DNA from: Gracilaria vermiculophylla
Taxonomy: Eukaryota > Rhodophyta > Florideophyceae > Gracilariales > Gracilariaceae
Length of the DNA stretch: 23,335 nucleotides
Direction: 5' to 3'
Assembly (NCBI GenBank): GCA_019155205.2
Contig: JAHNZQ020000010.1
Location: 1,811,247-1,834,581 of the forward strand
In this document: piece after piece, positions 1 to 8,521 of the stretch
Layout of the letters: each line of letters opens with the position of its first letter
Numbering within the stretch: position 1 is the stretch's first letter
The notes under the pieces: model-generated
What the model saw: the letters and a program-made list of their open reading frames with translations, nothing else
What the model was told of the DNA's origin: nothing
Databases searched by the model: none
Position numbers and translations under genes: made by a program

Positions 1-156
1 ACTCCAGCACATGATATCGATATTCTCATTGCTCGTTGACGTCGAACAAGAGCCTTATTATGTGAGCAATGCCACACATGAGGCATGAAACAAACAAAAC
101 ACTGATACGCATGTTTTTGGCAGTCTTCATCCATCTGCTCTAGCCCAAAAAAACAG

Positions 157-164
157 TATAAATA
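157..164 (+). promoter_or_regulatory. TATA box of the secreted small-protein gene
   Basis: A clean TATAAATA lies 86 bases before the ATG at 250, in AT-balanced sequence, followed by a pyrimidine-rich stretch around 170-200 that could hold the start site. Spacing and match suit a core TATA element with a short 5' leader of roughly 50-60 nt. No other confident gene here has such a clear TATA box at a comparable distance. Confidence 0.6.
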
Positions 165-249
165 GTCACATTTGTTCGTCCTCCCTTCCCCAAATGCCAC
201 ACACCCACCTCCAGATAAATCGCACAGTTTGTGCAAGGTCTAATCAATC

Positions 250-747
250 ATGACGCTGAAAGCCGGAATCGGCTTGGTGGTGGGTACCATTCTGCTCAGC
301 CTTTCTGCTGGGGCAAGCGTCGCTTTGGAAGATGAAACACAGAGGTATTCAGAAAACTGCGATATGCCGTCAGATGTGGCTTACTGCATGGATGTGATGC
401 GTGTGGGAACCAGGTTCGACGGTCCGACCGCTGAGCACTTTGTGCGCCTTGAAACGCAATTGTCAGAGCATGCAATGGAAGAATGCTCATGGGAGTCGTT
501 TGATGGAAAGCAAAGCCCAGAGGAATGCGTCTCGACCCTCTCGCGATTTGTTGACGAGCACGCCGCTGTACGAAACCCATCAATTGATCTCGATGTTTCC
601 GAACACTCGTTGGACAAAGTGTGCTACAAAGCGTGCAAACTTGTGAAGTGCCTCAAGTGCAAGTTCAAGTTGAGCAAGAAGAAGAGGAAGAAGTGTAAGA
701 AGAAGTGTAAGAGGAAGTGTCGCGAGAAGTGCGACAAAATCTTCTAA
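250..747 (+). CDS. Secreted Cys/Lys-rich small protein, 165 aa, unknown function
   Basis: No family is recognised. Residues 1-25 look like a signal peptide: a Lys at position 4, a hydrophobic core and an AxA-type cleavage site before LEDE. The central part is acidic with four spaced cysteines. The last 42 residues switch to a strongly basic, Cys-rich tail with Cys at 125, 129, 134, 137, 149, 153, 157 and 161; the final four are spaced exactly four apart in Lys/Arg-rich sequence. Twelve Cys remain in the predicted mature chain, so disulfides or metal binding are plausible. A secreted or vacuolar binding protein (polyanion, cell wall or matrix) is possible from the charge, but this is inference. 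The start is supported by the signal peptide and by the TATA box upstream. Codon use is mixed, unlike the GC-saturated genes further right. Confidence 0.7.
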   Translation: MTLKAGIGLVVGTILLSLSAGASVALEDETQRYSENCDMPSDVAYCMDVMRVGTRFDGPTAEHFVRLETQLSEHAMEECSWESFDGKQSPEECVSTLSRFVDEHAAVRNPSIDLDVSEHSLDKVCYKACKLVKCLKCKFKLSKKKRKKCKKKCKRKCREKCDKIF

Positions 748-2043
748 ATGGCTCCGTGGCGAATGGATTGATCCCAGTGTAATCCAGAGGTGAGGGGTCT
801 TCTGGAGCCAAAGTGAAGTCGTTTTCTCTTTATAGCTTAAAAAGGAAAAGACTGAGCTCATTTCAAGGCACAAAGATTACAACATTCTCGCATGCAGCTT
901 GGATGACTTGTCCGTGTCTGTCTCTAGTGTGATAAAGAACATTGTTGGTTCAGTTTGTGCGCTCTACGCGAATGCAGCGAATCGTCTCAAGCGATACTTT
1001 AGTTGTGTGCTGTTGAAGGCTATGCTTCAAGAGTAGGGCATCGTACTGCCGCTTCTGAGTCGTCAATTTCAAAAGCTGTGGAAGCGTTTTTTCAACGCTG
1101 TTAAGAGCGCTGTAGAAGTTGCCGCACAAAACAGAACTCGCTGCATATGCGGGAAGGACTTGCGCCTCTCGCTCACACGGCACAATGGGAGTGTTTCCAA
1201 ATTCTCGTTTGAATTGTTCTTGTTCGCAGTCAAGGACAAGCAGTTTACCGGTTCTGTCACGAGCGCGCGCATCGGCCGCAGCAGGTTTGAGTGCAAAAGG
1301 TCACTCACTGTCTCTTGAGAGCATGCATCTCATCTGCTACATGCAAAGACGCGCGCGCGCGGAAGCAGTCGACCTGCTCAAAAGCACAAAGCAAGCCGCG
1401 CATTACGTGCACTCCGGTCGGCGGCTGGCGCGGCGGCGGCGGCGGCGGAGGCGGAGGAGCCGGCGGAGGCGCCCGCGCTGCGCGCAACAGCTCTTGCTCA
1501 GCGCCGTTGCACGGCAGCTCAAGCGCGACCCATCATTGTCACTGAAAATCTGCTGCAGTCGCATTGACCATTCTGCTACCGACTCTTTCAGGGGCGCAGA
1601 AGGCGGTCCTTTTCTTGGCGAGCACAAGGTAAGCTTCAGTGCGCCACCTGCGCCACAAGGGGGCACGGCACTTAGAAAGGACGGGCGCCGACAGGGTCGT
1701 GCGTTCTCTGCGTGGCAGCTTTTCTCACACAGCCGCCACTGGGGCGACAAAACAGGCGCCATGTGGCCGCGCTGCGTTTCTTTGTGACGAATGCCGTTTA
1801 TGATCCAAAAGTTTCGGGCATGTACAACCTTCCGCAGTGGCGGTCACTAGTTCTACAGTACAGACACAAGGCCGGTGCAGTGGCGTTGGCCAACTGATAC
1901 AGCACGATACCGCACAACAAACACCACGCGAGGGAAGGCGCATCATCGGTGGCTAGATAAAGCCGCTGATGTTGCGCTGCACCGTACGGCCGAGGCGCGG
2001 CATAGGCATCAAAGTCGGTGAGTAAGCGTATCGAAAGGGGCAG
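748..2043. other. Gene-free stretch between the secreted protein and TAP42 homologue
   Basis: I see no convincing gene here. Several open frames exist (the longest at 1119-1787, +), but they translate to low-complexity Arg/Gly/Ser sequence with no domain and are open because of GC-rich repeats. The stretch holds the 3' flanks of two tail-to-tail genes and a CGG microsatellite near 1430-1461. No tRNA or snRNA signature was found by eye. Confidence 0.5.
1430..1461. repeat. CGG/GGAGGC trinucleotide microsatellite (approximate limits)
   Basis: A run of CGG units continues into a degenerate GGC/GGA tract. It produces poly-Arg, poly-Gly or poly-Pro in the different frames, which explains the spurious open frames across it. 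Confidence 0.75.
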
Positions 2044-3135
2044 CTACCGAATGGTGTTACCAGAGCCCTTATTATGGTCGTCTTTCCAATCGTCCCATCT
2101 GCGTGCCTCCATGGTTTCGCGGTCCACGGCCTCGTCGCCGTCGCTGTCTTCCTCCTGCTTGCGGCGTTTGGCAACGATTTCCTTGTCTTTTTTCTCCATT
2201 TCTGCGGCTGCCAACCGCTGCGCCTCAATCTCGCCCCACTGCTCAATGGTGTAGGTAGGAAGCGAGTGGCTCGGCTGGAACACGGCGTCTCTTTCACGTT
2301 GCCTCTGATTGACGATGCGGAAGGTGGGCGGCATGTGCTGCAGCACCGAAGGCGGAGCGCTGGAGCGCGCCTGTTTGGCCAAGACGCTGGGGTCGACGCC
2401 CTTGGCTCGCTGGCGCTCCGCGAAGCGCAATATGGTCATCTCCTGCCTGAGCGTGGAGAAGAGGTCCAGCGCGCGTCGCACAGCCGACTGCAGCACCAGC
2501 AGAGACGCCTCCCGCACGTGCGTGTCGTCGTGGTCGTCAGCGGAGCGGTGGGAGAGCTTTTCCATGAGGAGGGTGAGCTTGGCCTCCGCGGCCTTCTCCA
2601 TCTTGTAGCGCGCGATCTTCTCGTCGCGCCGCTGCGCGGGCGTGAGCGCCAACTCGAGGGCGTCGTTGAGCACGCGGTCGCGCTGCGGCTCGGGCAGCAG
2701 GCCGTAGTCGTCGACGGTGGTGAAGAAGGTCTGCAGCTCGGCGTCACAGCGGACGAGCATGTGCAGACGGCGCGCAGGCGGGCCCTGCCACGCGTGCAGC
2801 GCGACGGCGCGCAGGTACGGCACCAGCAAGAACTTGAGGCTGGCCGTGGAGACCTCGTCGAGCTGCTCGTTGCGCGAGAAGAGCGCGGCGGCGCGGAGCG
2901 CGTCCGCGACAGCGTCCAGCTGCGCGATGGCGCCGTCGGCGGGCTGCGGCGCGGCGGCGGCGTCATCGGCGGCGGCGTCGGCGGCGGAAGGCGCGCGCGC
3001 GGGGCGCGGCGGCGGCGGCTCCGCCCCGCTCAGGCGCGTGAGCGCCGGCCACGGCTCGGAGGCCGCGGTGACGGCGGTGACGGCGCGCGCGAAGAGCTCC
3101 CGCAGCGGGCGCTCGCGGTCGCCTTCCTCGGCCAT
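2044..3135 (-). CDS. TAP42: TAP42/IGBP1 (alpha4)-like PP2A-associated protein, 363 aa
   Basis: Homologue of TAP42/alpha4, which binds catalytic subunits of PP2A-type phosphatases and links them to TOR signalling in the cytosol. The family N-terminal helical domain is seen at about residues 68-190: FSRNEQLDEVSTASLKFLLV at 86-105 matches the conserved NE-LDE-T-LK-LLVPY signature, and RDEKIARYKMEK at 170-181 matches the R-KI-R-K-EK segment. The C terminus has the characteristic WDDWKDDHNKGSGN block near 347-360, after an acidic/basic stretch. Residues 37-67 are a Pro/Ala-rich low-complexity insertion. I chose the start at 3135 because it is in a good initiation context (gccATGg) and opens directly into family sequence; the frame stays open upstream only as Gly/Arg/Ala-rich sequence. 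The gene is divergent from the SED5 homologue across 330 bp. Confidence 0.9.
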   Translation of the reverse strand: MAEEGDRERPLRELFARAVTAVTAASEPWPALTRLSGAEPPPPRPARAPSAADAAADDAAAAPQPADGAIAQLDAVADALRAAALFSRNEQLDEVSTASLKFLLVPYLRAVALHAWQGPPARRLHMLVRCDAELQTFFTTVDDYGLLPEPQRDRVLNDALELALTPAQRRDEKIARYKMEKAAEAKLTLLMEKLSHRSADDHDDTHVREASLLVLQSAVRRALDLFSTLRQEMTILRFAERQRAKGVDPSVLAKQARSSAPPSVLQHMPPTFRIVNQRQRERDAVFQPSHSLPTYTIEQWGEIEAQRLAAAEMEKKDKEIVAKRRKQEEDSDGDEAVDRETMEARRWDDWKDDHNKGSGNTIR

Positions 3136-3465
3136 GGCGCCGCTGCCGCCGTACCGCTCACGCCGCCGCGCGCGTCCGCACTGCGCGCCTTGGAGCGCCG
3201 CTCGCGCGCCGCGCGCCGCGCGCCTCTGTGCACGTGGCACCGCGCCGCCATGCCGCGCCCCACAAAGCCGCCTCGCTGTCAGCGTTTCGAGCCGCGCCGT
3301 GCGCCGCCCCGCCCGCCACGCCGTGCCGCCGCCGCCGTTCGCCTTCGCCGCCGCCGCCGCTACCGCTGTCGCCCACGCGCCCCCCCCCCCTTCCACCTCC
3401 CCCCCATGCGCCGCCGTCGCGCGTCTTTGCCGACGTCCCCTTCCCGCCCCCAGCCCGGACCCCTC
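3136..3465. promoter_or_regulatory. Shared bidirectional promoter region, TAP42 / SED5
   Basis: The 330 bp between two divergent start codons is GC-rich and TATA-less. It must hold both promoters unless transcripts overlap. On the SED5 side it contains an 11-C run (3380-3390) and a 7-C run (3399-3405) on the SED5 coding strand, similar to the leaders of several other genes here. Confidence 0.55.
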
Positions 3466-4392
3466 ATGGCCCTGGCGCCCCCCTCCTCCGCGCGCGACCG
3501 CACCCACGAGTTCGCAGCGGTCCTCCACTCCGCGCGCGCCGCCCACAACAAGCCGCCCGTCCCATCCCCCTCCGCCGCCGCGCTGCCGCCGCGCTCCGAC
3601 TTCACTCGTCTCGCCGCCCAGGTCGGCAGGGACATCCAGCAGACCTCCGTCAAGCTCTCAAAGCTCACCAAGCTCGCCCAGCGCCGCTCGCTCTTCGACG
3701 ACCCCACCGCCGAGATCCAGCAGCTCACCTACATTATCAAGCAGGACATTGCCGCGCTCAACTCCAAGCTCACCGACCTGCAGCGCCTGCGCGATGCCAC
3801 GCGCCGCTCGGCCAACAAGCAGGCCGGCGATCACTCGGAGAACGTCGTGCACTCGCTGCGCGGCCGCCTGGGCGCCACCGCCGACGGCTTCAAGAAGGTT
3901 CTCAAGATGCGCACCGACAGCCTGGCAGCCCAGCAAGACCGCCGTTCCCACTTCATGTCCAACACCACCGCTCCGCCCATTTTCGCCACCCCTGCCGCAA
4001 ACGTTGCCCTCGATCTAGGCCACGGTAGCCTCGGCGCCTCTGCTAATTTCCAAACGCCTCAGCAGCCCATGCATACCGCACGCCACGGCGCCATGGTCAC
4101 AGCGCCTCGCGAAACCACCTATCATCAGGCGCGTGCCGACGCCGTCAAACAGGTGGAAAGTACCATTGTGGAACTGGGTCAGATTTTCAACCAGCTGGCG
4201 ACTATGGTTTCGGAGCAGGGCGAACTCGTCGAGAGAATCGACGCCAATGTTGAGGACACCGTCACTAACATGAATGCTGGTCAGAACCAGCTCCTGATAT
4301 ATTATAACAGTATTGCAGGCAACCGAGCGCTAATACTCAAAGTTTTTGCTGTGCTCCTGGCCTTCCTTGTGCTCTGGACTGTTATACTTTAA
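3466..4392 (+). CDS. SED5: Syntaxin-5/SED5/SYP31-type Qa-SNARE, 308 aa
   Basis: Qa-SNARE of ER-Golgi and intra-Golgi vesicle fusion. The N terminus carries the DRTHEF peptide (residues 11-16), the Sly1/SM-protein binding motif diagnostic of the SED5 group. A three-helix Habc-like region follows at about 48-140, then a flexible Ser/Thr/Pro linker to about 220. The SNARE motif runs about 225-285 with the zero-layer glutamine at Q243 (FNQLATMV). A C-terminal membrane anchor is at about 288-308 and ends the protein, as usual for this family. Start choice: ATG 3466 places DRTHEF eleven residues in; an in-frame ATG at 3406 would add a basic 20-residue extension and is less likely. The 5' half is strongly C-rich on the coding strand, and composition relaxes after about 4000. 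Confidence 0.93.
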   Translation: MALAPPSSARDRTHEFAAVLHSARAAHNKPPVPSPSAAALPPRSDFTRLAAQVGRDIQQTSVKLSKLTKLAQRRSLFDDPTAEIQQLTYIIKQDIAALNSKLTDLQRLRDATRRSANKQAGDHSENVVHSLRGRLGATADGFKKVLKMRTDSLAAQQDRRSHFMSNTTAPPIFATPAANVALDLGHGSLGASANFQTPQQPMHTARHGAMVTAPRETTYHQARADAVKQVESTIVELGQIFNQLATMVSEQGELVERIDANVEDTVTNMNAGQNQLLIYYNSIAGNRALILKVFAVLLAFLVLWTVIL

Positions 4393-4748
4393 CTAACTTG
4401 AAACTATTCTTTCCCTTTCTCTTCTCAACCATGCCCATCCTCCGGAACCACCTCCAATATTTTGCACTGATTACAACACATCGTGAGCTGTCAAGTTAGG
4501 TATTTTATGTAAAACATACTTCGGAGCGATGCTACACCTATGTTTCTTATTCCTATAACTCTCCGTTTCTTGTTTTCGGTCTCTAGTTATCTCTCGCTAT
4601 CTCTATTTCTCTATGTCTCTTCCACCCGTTCCCCTCCTCTTACCCCTTCGTTAGCGCAAATTGCTTGAGGTTTGTAGTCAAAACACAGGTTTCCGCTCGG
4701 TGCGTCCTTATCCTTAGTTAGAAATGGGAAAACGTTAATTTGTTACGG
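4393..4748. other. Convergent intergenic, SED5 / zinc-finger gene
   Basis: This 356-bp AT-richer stretch holds the 3' ends of two convergent genes. It contains CT-rich tracts (about 4560-4640) and no coding potential that I can support. Both polyadenylation sites should lie here. Confidence 0.5.
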
Positions 4749-6335
4749 TTAGTCCGACCTCAGCGGATGTTTGTTAGCCACGTGACGATTCAGCAATGCT
4801 ACTCTGTCAAAAGCCTGTGCACACACGCTGCACCGAAAGTGTTTCTCACTGTCGTCGATCAAATCTTCACCGTTTTCGTCTGACCTTCCCGATTTGGAAT
4901 CAGAGTTTCTCTGCCCATTGCGGGCGCCGGACTTCCCCGAGCCGATTGCCGGTGAGGCCTGATGAACAGTTCTCACGTGCCTCAGTAGTGAGGAGCTGTG
5001 CCCGAATGAAGCGTCACATACTTGACACACAAATGGTCGCTTCTTCTCGTGAACGGCAAGAATGTGCACCCGCAAATGACCGTCTCTGTCGAATGACGAA
5101 GGGCATCTTGTGCACTTGAACGGCCGTGCAGTGGACGACCGCGACACAGCCCGTTCCGAACCTTCCTTTCGGTTCCTCGAAGAAACAGGCTTTCCACTGG
5201 AGGATGGTGGTCTGCTTCGTGACACCGTTTGCCGTGGGGAAATGTTTCTCTCTTTTCGCTCTTCCCTTGGAACGCTGATATGATCCGAACTCGAGCCCGA
5301 CGATCTCTTCCGCTCCTCTTCTCGGGCGGATATATCTGCTGCACTGCTGAGAAGAAGTTGAACGTCGCTCTCCGGGATGCTATGACCATTAATGTGCAAC
5401 GTTGTTTCTCCTGTTTCTCCTCCGTCGTCGGAGGGACAAGGTTCGCTTTTCCTCTTCTTCGGGGGCGAAGGGTTTCTTACAGTGTCCGCCACGTTCTCTT
5501 CTGTGGTACTGGTTGCGACAGGAGTGGCCATCCCGTTCTTCAAGGACTTTTCTCCGTGGCACTCTTCCGCCGACTTTGATGCAAGCACTCCGTATCTCAT
5601 CTTCTGCATGCTTTCGGCGGCTCTAAGAATTGCTCTTCCCTTCTCACCTCCGATGACGGTCTTCCAAAACTTTCCGTTGGTATGACCATTTTCTGTTCCA
5701 TTCGAGCTTCGGCTTTCCCCCCCGTCGCTGACAGGTTTCGTCATCGAGTTGGTAGGCACTCCCTTTTTTGCTGCATGAGACAAAGTTGGTCGAACTTGGT
5801 TGTTTGCTTGATGAGAGGGTGCAGTCTTCGTTTGAATCGGGTGAAAAATGACCGAACCCGACACGGTCCTCTTCACTCCACCGTTCGAGTCGCTCTTTCC
5901 AGAGGCGTACGGGCCCATTGCGGTTGCAGCAAGCTTTGGTGGCACTGCAAAAGGAACGCCGGACGAAGTAGTTGAAAAAGTGTGCGGGCCTCTCGGCGCG
6001 GGCACGTGGTCCTGTCCGTTTGCGTACGGGAATGAGTTGATGGCACGATGCTGTTTTGTTCTGGGAAACGGTGGAGGGGTCCCTGTTGCGGCGTTGTTTT
6101 GAGCGATGATGACCCTCGGCATGACATCAACATCCGGAACAGGAAGGCGCAAACGCACCTCTTCCACGACGTAGCCTGAAGCTGAGGCCTCAGAACGAAA
6201 CAGAGCTATGGCGGCGTCAAGCCTTGACTGTCGGCTCTCCGTTTTCGGGACTGGCATGGTTGTTGTTGCCGTGGCCACCTGCTGAGCCATTCCTGTCGAA
6301 GCTGTTGGCATGAGAATTATGGCAACGGTGAACAA
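4749..6335 (-). CDS. C2H2 zinc-finger protein with three C-terminal fingers, 528 aa
   Basis: Probable nuclear DNA-binding protein. Three C2H2 fingers sit at the C terminus: finger 1 with C408, C411, H424, H429; finger 2 with C437, C440, H453, H458, joined by an EKKRPF linker close to the TGEKPF type; finger 3 with C502, C505, H518, H523 after an approximately 40-residue Ser/Gly/acidic spacer. All three use C-x2-C-x12-H-x4-H. The first 400 residues are mostly low-complexity Ser/Thr/Pro/Lys sequence. A short ordered-looking segment near 37-78 (RLDAAIALFRSEASASGY and following) may be a conserved domain, but I do not recognise it. Basic patches around 320-400 could act as nuclear signals. The start at 6335 is the first Met; a Met eight codons later is possible. 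Third-position GC is lower than in the eIF2B or Josephin genes. The target sequence cannot be read from the fingers here. Confidence 0.8.
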   Translation of the reverse strand: MFTVAIILMPTASTGMAQQVATATTTMPVPKTESRQSRLDAAIALFRSEASASGYVVEEVRLRLPVPDVDVMPRVIIAQNNAATGTPPPFPRTKQHRAINSFPYANGQDHVPAPRGPHTFSTTSSGVPFAVPPKLAATAMGPYASGKSDSNGGVKRTVSGSVIFHPIQTKTAPSHQANNQVRPTLSHAAKKGVPTNSMTKPVSDGGESRSSNGTENGHTNGKFWKTVIGGEKGRAILRAAESMQKMRYGVLASKSAEECHGEKSLKNGMATPVATSTTEENVADTVRNPSPPKKRKSEPCPSDDGGETGETTLHINGHSIPESDVQLLLSSAADISAREEERKRSSGSSSDHISVPREERKERNISPRQTVSRSRPPSSSGKPVSSRNRKEGSERAVSRSSTARPFKCTRCPSSFDRDGHLRVHILAVHEKKRPFVCQVCDASFGHSSSLLRHVRTVHQASPAIGSGKSGARNGQRNSDSKSGRSDENGEDLIDDSEKHFRCSVCAQAFDRVALLNRHVANKHPLRSD

Positions 6336-8292
6336 GTTTGGTTGCGAGCGCTGTTTCTCAAAACGCAGCGACGGAGGACGAGCGACTTGAAGAGGACGAA
6401 GGGCGTTTAACGGCGTAAATATGTTCTTTCAAAACCTGCTTACCATGATAACGAACAAAGAAAGTGCCGACACCCTATTCGTATTGTTCAAACGTTGTTA
6501 ACCAGGCAGAGCGTGGGATAATGTTGACCTCTGACCGGAAGGTTATGCCCCGCAAGTTGGGCACAAACACAGGCATGAGCATTCATGTTCGCGGGGCGAA
6601 GGTCCATAGCTTGGCAAGGCCCCAATAAAGTATACCCTGAGGCCATGCAATGTGGAGATTACGATTGGTGATGAACGATAGGACTAGCAGTACTCGAGGC
6701 CCTTTTGTTCTGACACTGTGGCCCATGCACAACGTAAACAGGGATATGCATGAGCACCCCGAGGGAACGGAAGGTGTGACGGTATACAATATTCTGGTAC
6801 GCAGTTGGAGAAACAGTCAAATGAATACCATGTGATTAGGCACGACAGAGTGGTAATCTGTTGGGCACAAGCTAAGCGTGCTACGTAAATAATTGCAAAC
6901 GATGCGGGCGAGCTTTCAGGCCTGGGCTACGAAAGCAATGGTGGCGATGAGGGTGGGCACAATTTTTCAGAGGGCAGGAACAAGGTCACGGGGGGTGGGT
7001 GCACGCAACAAGCATGAGAAGCAGTTGTAAAAGTGAAAGGGTGATTGCAAGCAGCACACGGCGGGGTCTGGAGGCGAAGGCGCGAGGCAGCAAGTTTAAC
7101 GTTCGACGCTGAGGCAGGGTGTGTGGCGTCGCGGCGGCGCGGCCAGGCTGGAGCTGGCAAGCAAAGGCAGCTGGCGGCGGGCACGGGGGCGGCGCGGCGG
7201 GGCAAGCGCGGCCGCACGGCGCGCGGCGGCAGGGCGGCCGCGCGCGCGCGGGGGCGGGCGGACAACAGCGCGAGCGCTTCTGACTCGGGCGAATTGCGCC
7301 CGCGCGCGTCACGTGCGGCTTGCGTCAAGGCGCGGCGGCGGCGGGCGCGGGGCGCTCTGCGGGCGGCGGCGGCGGCCCGGGGCGGCGGGCGCGCGCGCGG
7401 GCTGGGGCGATTTGGCGCGCGCGCGGGCGGGGCGCGCGCGGCGCTTTCCGCGCGCGGCGGCGGCGGCGCTCGCGCACGCGGCGCGCGCTGTCAACACGCG
7501 TGCGTGCCCCGCGGGCGGCGGCGGGCGGGGGAGGGCGGCGCGCAAGGTGCGTGTGGCGACGTTCTCAAGGTTTGAAGGGCGGAGCGACGCGCGCGGGGAC
7601 GACTTTCTGACAGTGGAGGCCTCGCACACACGGGCGCGTGCGCGTGCGCATTGCGCGCGGTGCGCGGCGCAGGGCAGCGCGCAGGTGGTGCGACGCGAGG
7701 GGCGCTGACAGTCGGGGCGAAGGCGGCGCGATTGTTTGCGAGAGATATAAGGCGGGTGGCATGACTGTTGCGCCACGAGGTGCGGCGCCGCGCTCGTGGG
7801 CGGCTCTGCACGCGAACGGTGCAGAGGGGCACTGCACTAGGCAGAGCGAGGAGGTGTGTGCAGTGCAGAGAGCTGAAAACTGCGCTACACATCACTGCTT
7901 GACGGAGTGTGCGCACGCTGCGGACCAAGAGCGAGGCAATGCGCTCGTGCGCACACTCGCCAGCACGAGCGCGGAGAGAGGCGCCGGCGTGCGTGGGCGC
8001 AGCGGCGGGGGCAAGACACCTTTGCGAGCGGGAGGGCGGCGCAGGGCGGCGCACGCAGCGCAAGCGCTTGGCTGCGCGCAGCGGCGCGCACGCGCAGCGC
8101 CGTGGCGCTCAGCGCACCGCCACATGCGTCAAGCACGCAGCCGCGCACGCGCTTGGCGCCCTTGCGCCGCCGCGCTCCACCACCCCCCACGGCACTCCCC
8201 ACGCACGTCTCCGCCGCGTCTCTGCTGCCCGCCGGCCGCGCTCCCCCCTCCCCCCCACGTCCGCGCCCGCGCCCCCCCAAGTCAGCGCGCTG
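6336..8292. other. Gene-free stretch turning into a CpG-rich upstream region
   Basis: No gene is supported here. The first part (to about 7090) is compositionally balanced and is the upstream flank of the zinc-finger gene. From about 7100 it becomes extremely CpG-rich, with many GCGC runs, and all six frames stay open by chance. Isolated motifs inside it are a TTTGGCGC E2F-like site at 7411-7418 and a TATAAGG at 7746-7752. C runs on the plus strand appear at about 8245-8278, upstream of eIF2B. Confidence 0.5.
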
Positions 8293-8309
8293 CGCCAAAT
8301 CATTTGGCG
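8293..8309. promoter_or_regulatory. 17-bp perfect palindrome with back-to-back E2F-like sites
   Basis: CGCCAAAT-C-ATTTGGCG is a perfect inverted repeat in GC-rich surroundings. With its flanks it contains TTTGGCGC on the minus strand and TTTGGCGG on the plus strand; both fit the E2F/DP consensus TTTSSCGS. It lies 213 bp before the eIF2B start codon. Protein binding is inference. Confidence 0.4.
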
Positions 8310-8321
8310 GCGGCATGCACG

Positions 8322-8373
8322 CCGCGTGGACCGCGTGGACCGCGTGGACCGCGTGGACCGCGTGGACCGCGTG
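8322..8373. repeat. 9-bp minisatellite, unit CCGCGTGGA, 5.8 copies
   Basis: Five perfect 9-mers and a 7-nt partial copy in tandem, 12 bp after the palindrome and about 150 bp before the eIF2B ATG. The perfection suggests recent expansion by slippage. Confidence 0.95.
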
Positions 8374-8521
8374 TGCAGGCGCTGGCGCCGTGAGCCGCGC
8401 CGTCAACAGCCGCGCGAGCACAGTGTAGTGGCGGCGGCGCGCCACCACTCTCGGCCGCCGTCGCGCGCGCGCGGTCGACGTCAGTGCCTCGGCGCAAGCG
8501 CGCCGCCGCCGTCGTCTCACC

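Noticed and set aside
1119..1787. 222-codon frame as a possible gene
   Set aside because: No recognisable domain, a poly-Arg stretch caused by the CGG repeat, and no upstream promoter element.
2074..3465. Very long open frame antisense to TAP42, continuous with the SED5 frame
   Set aside because: Arg/Leu/Gly-rich shadow of the GC-rich opposite strand with no domain; the SED5 signature begins only after 3466.
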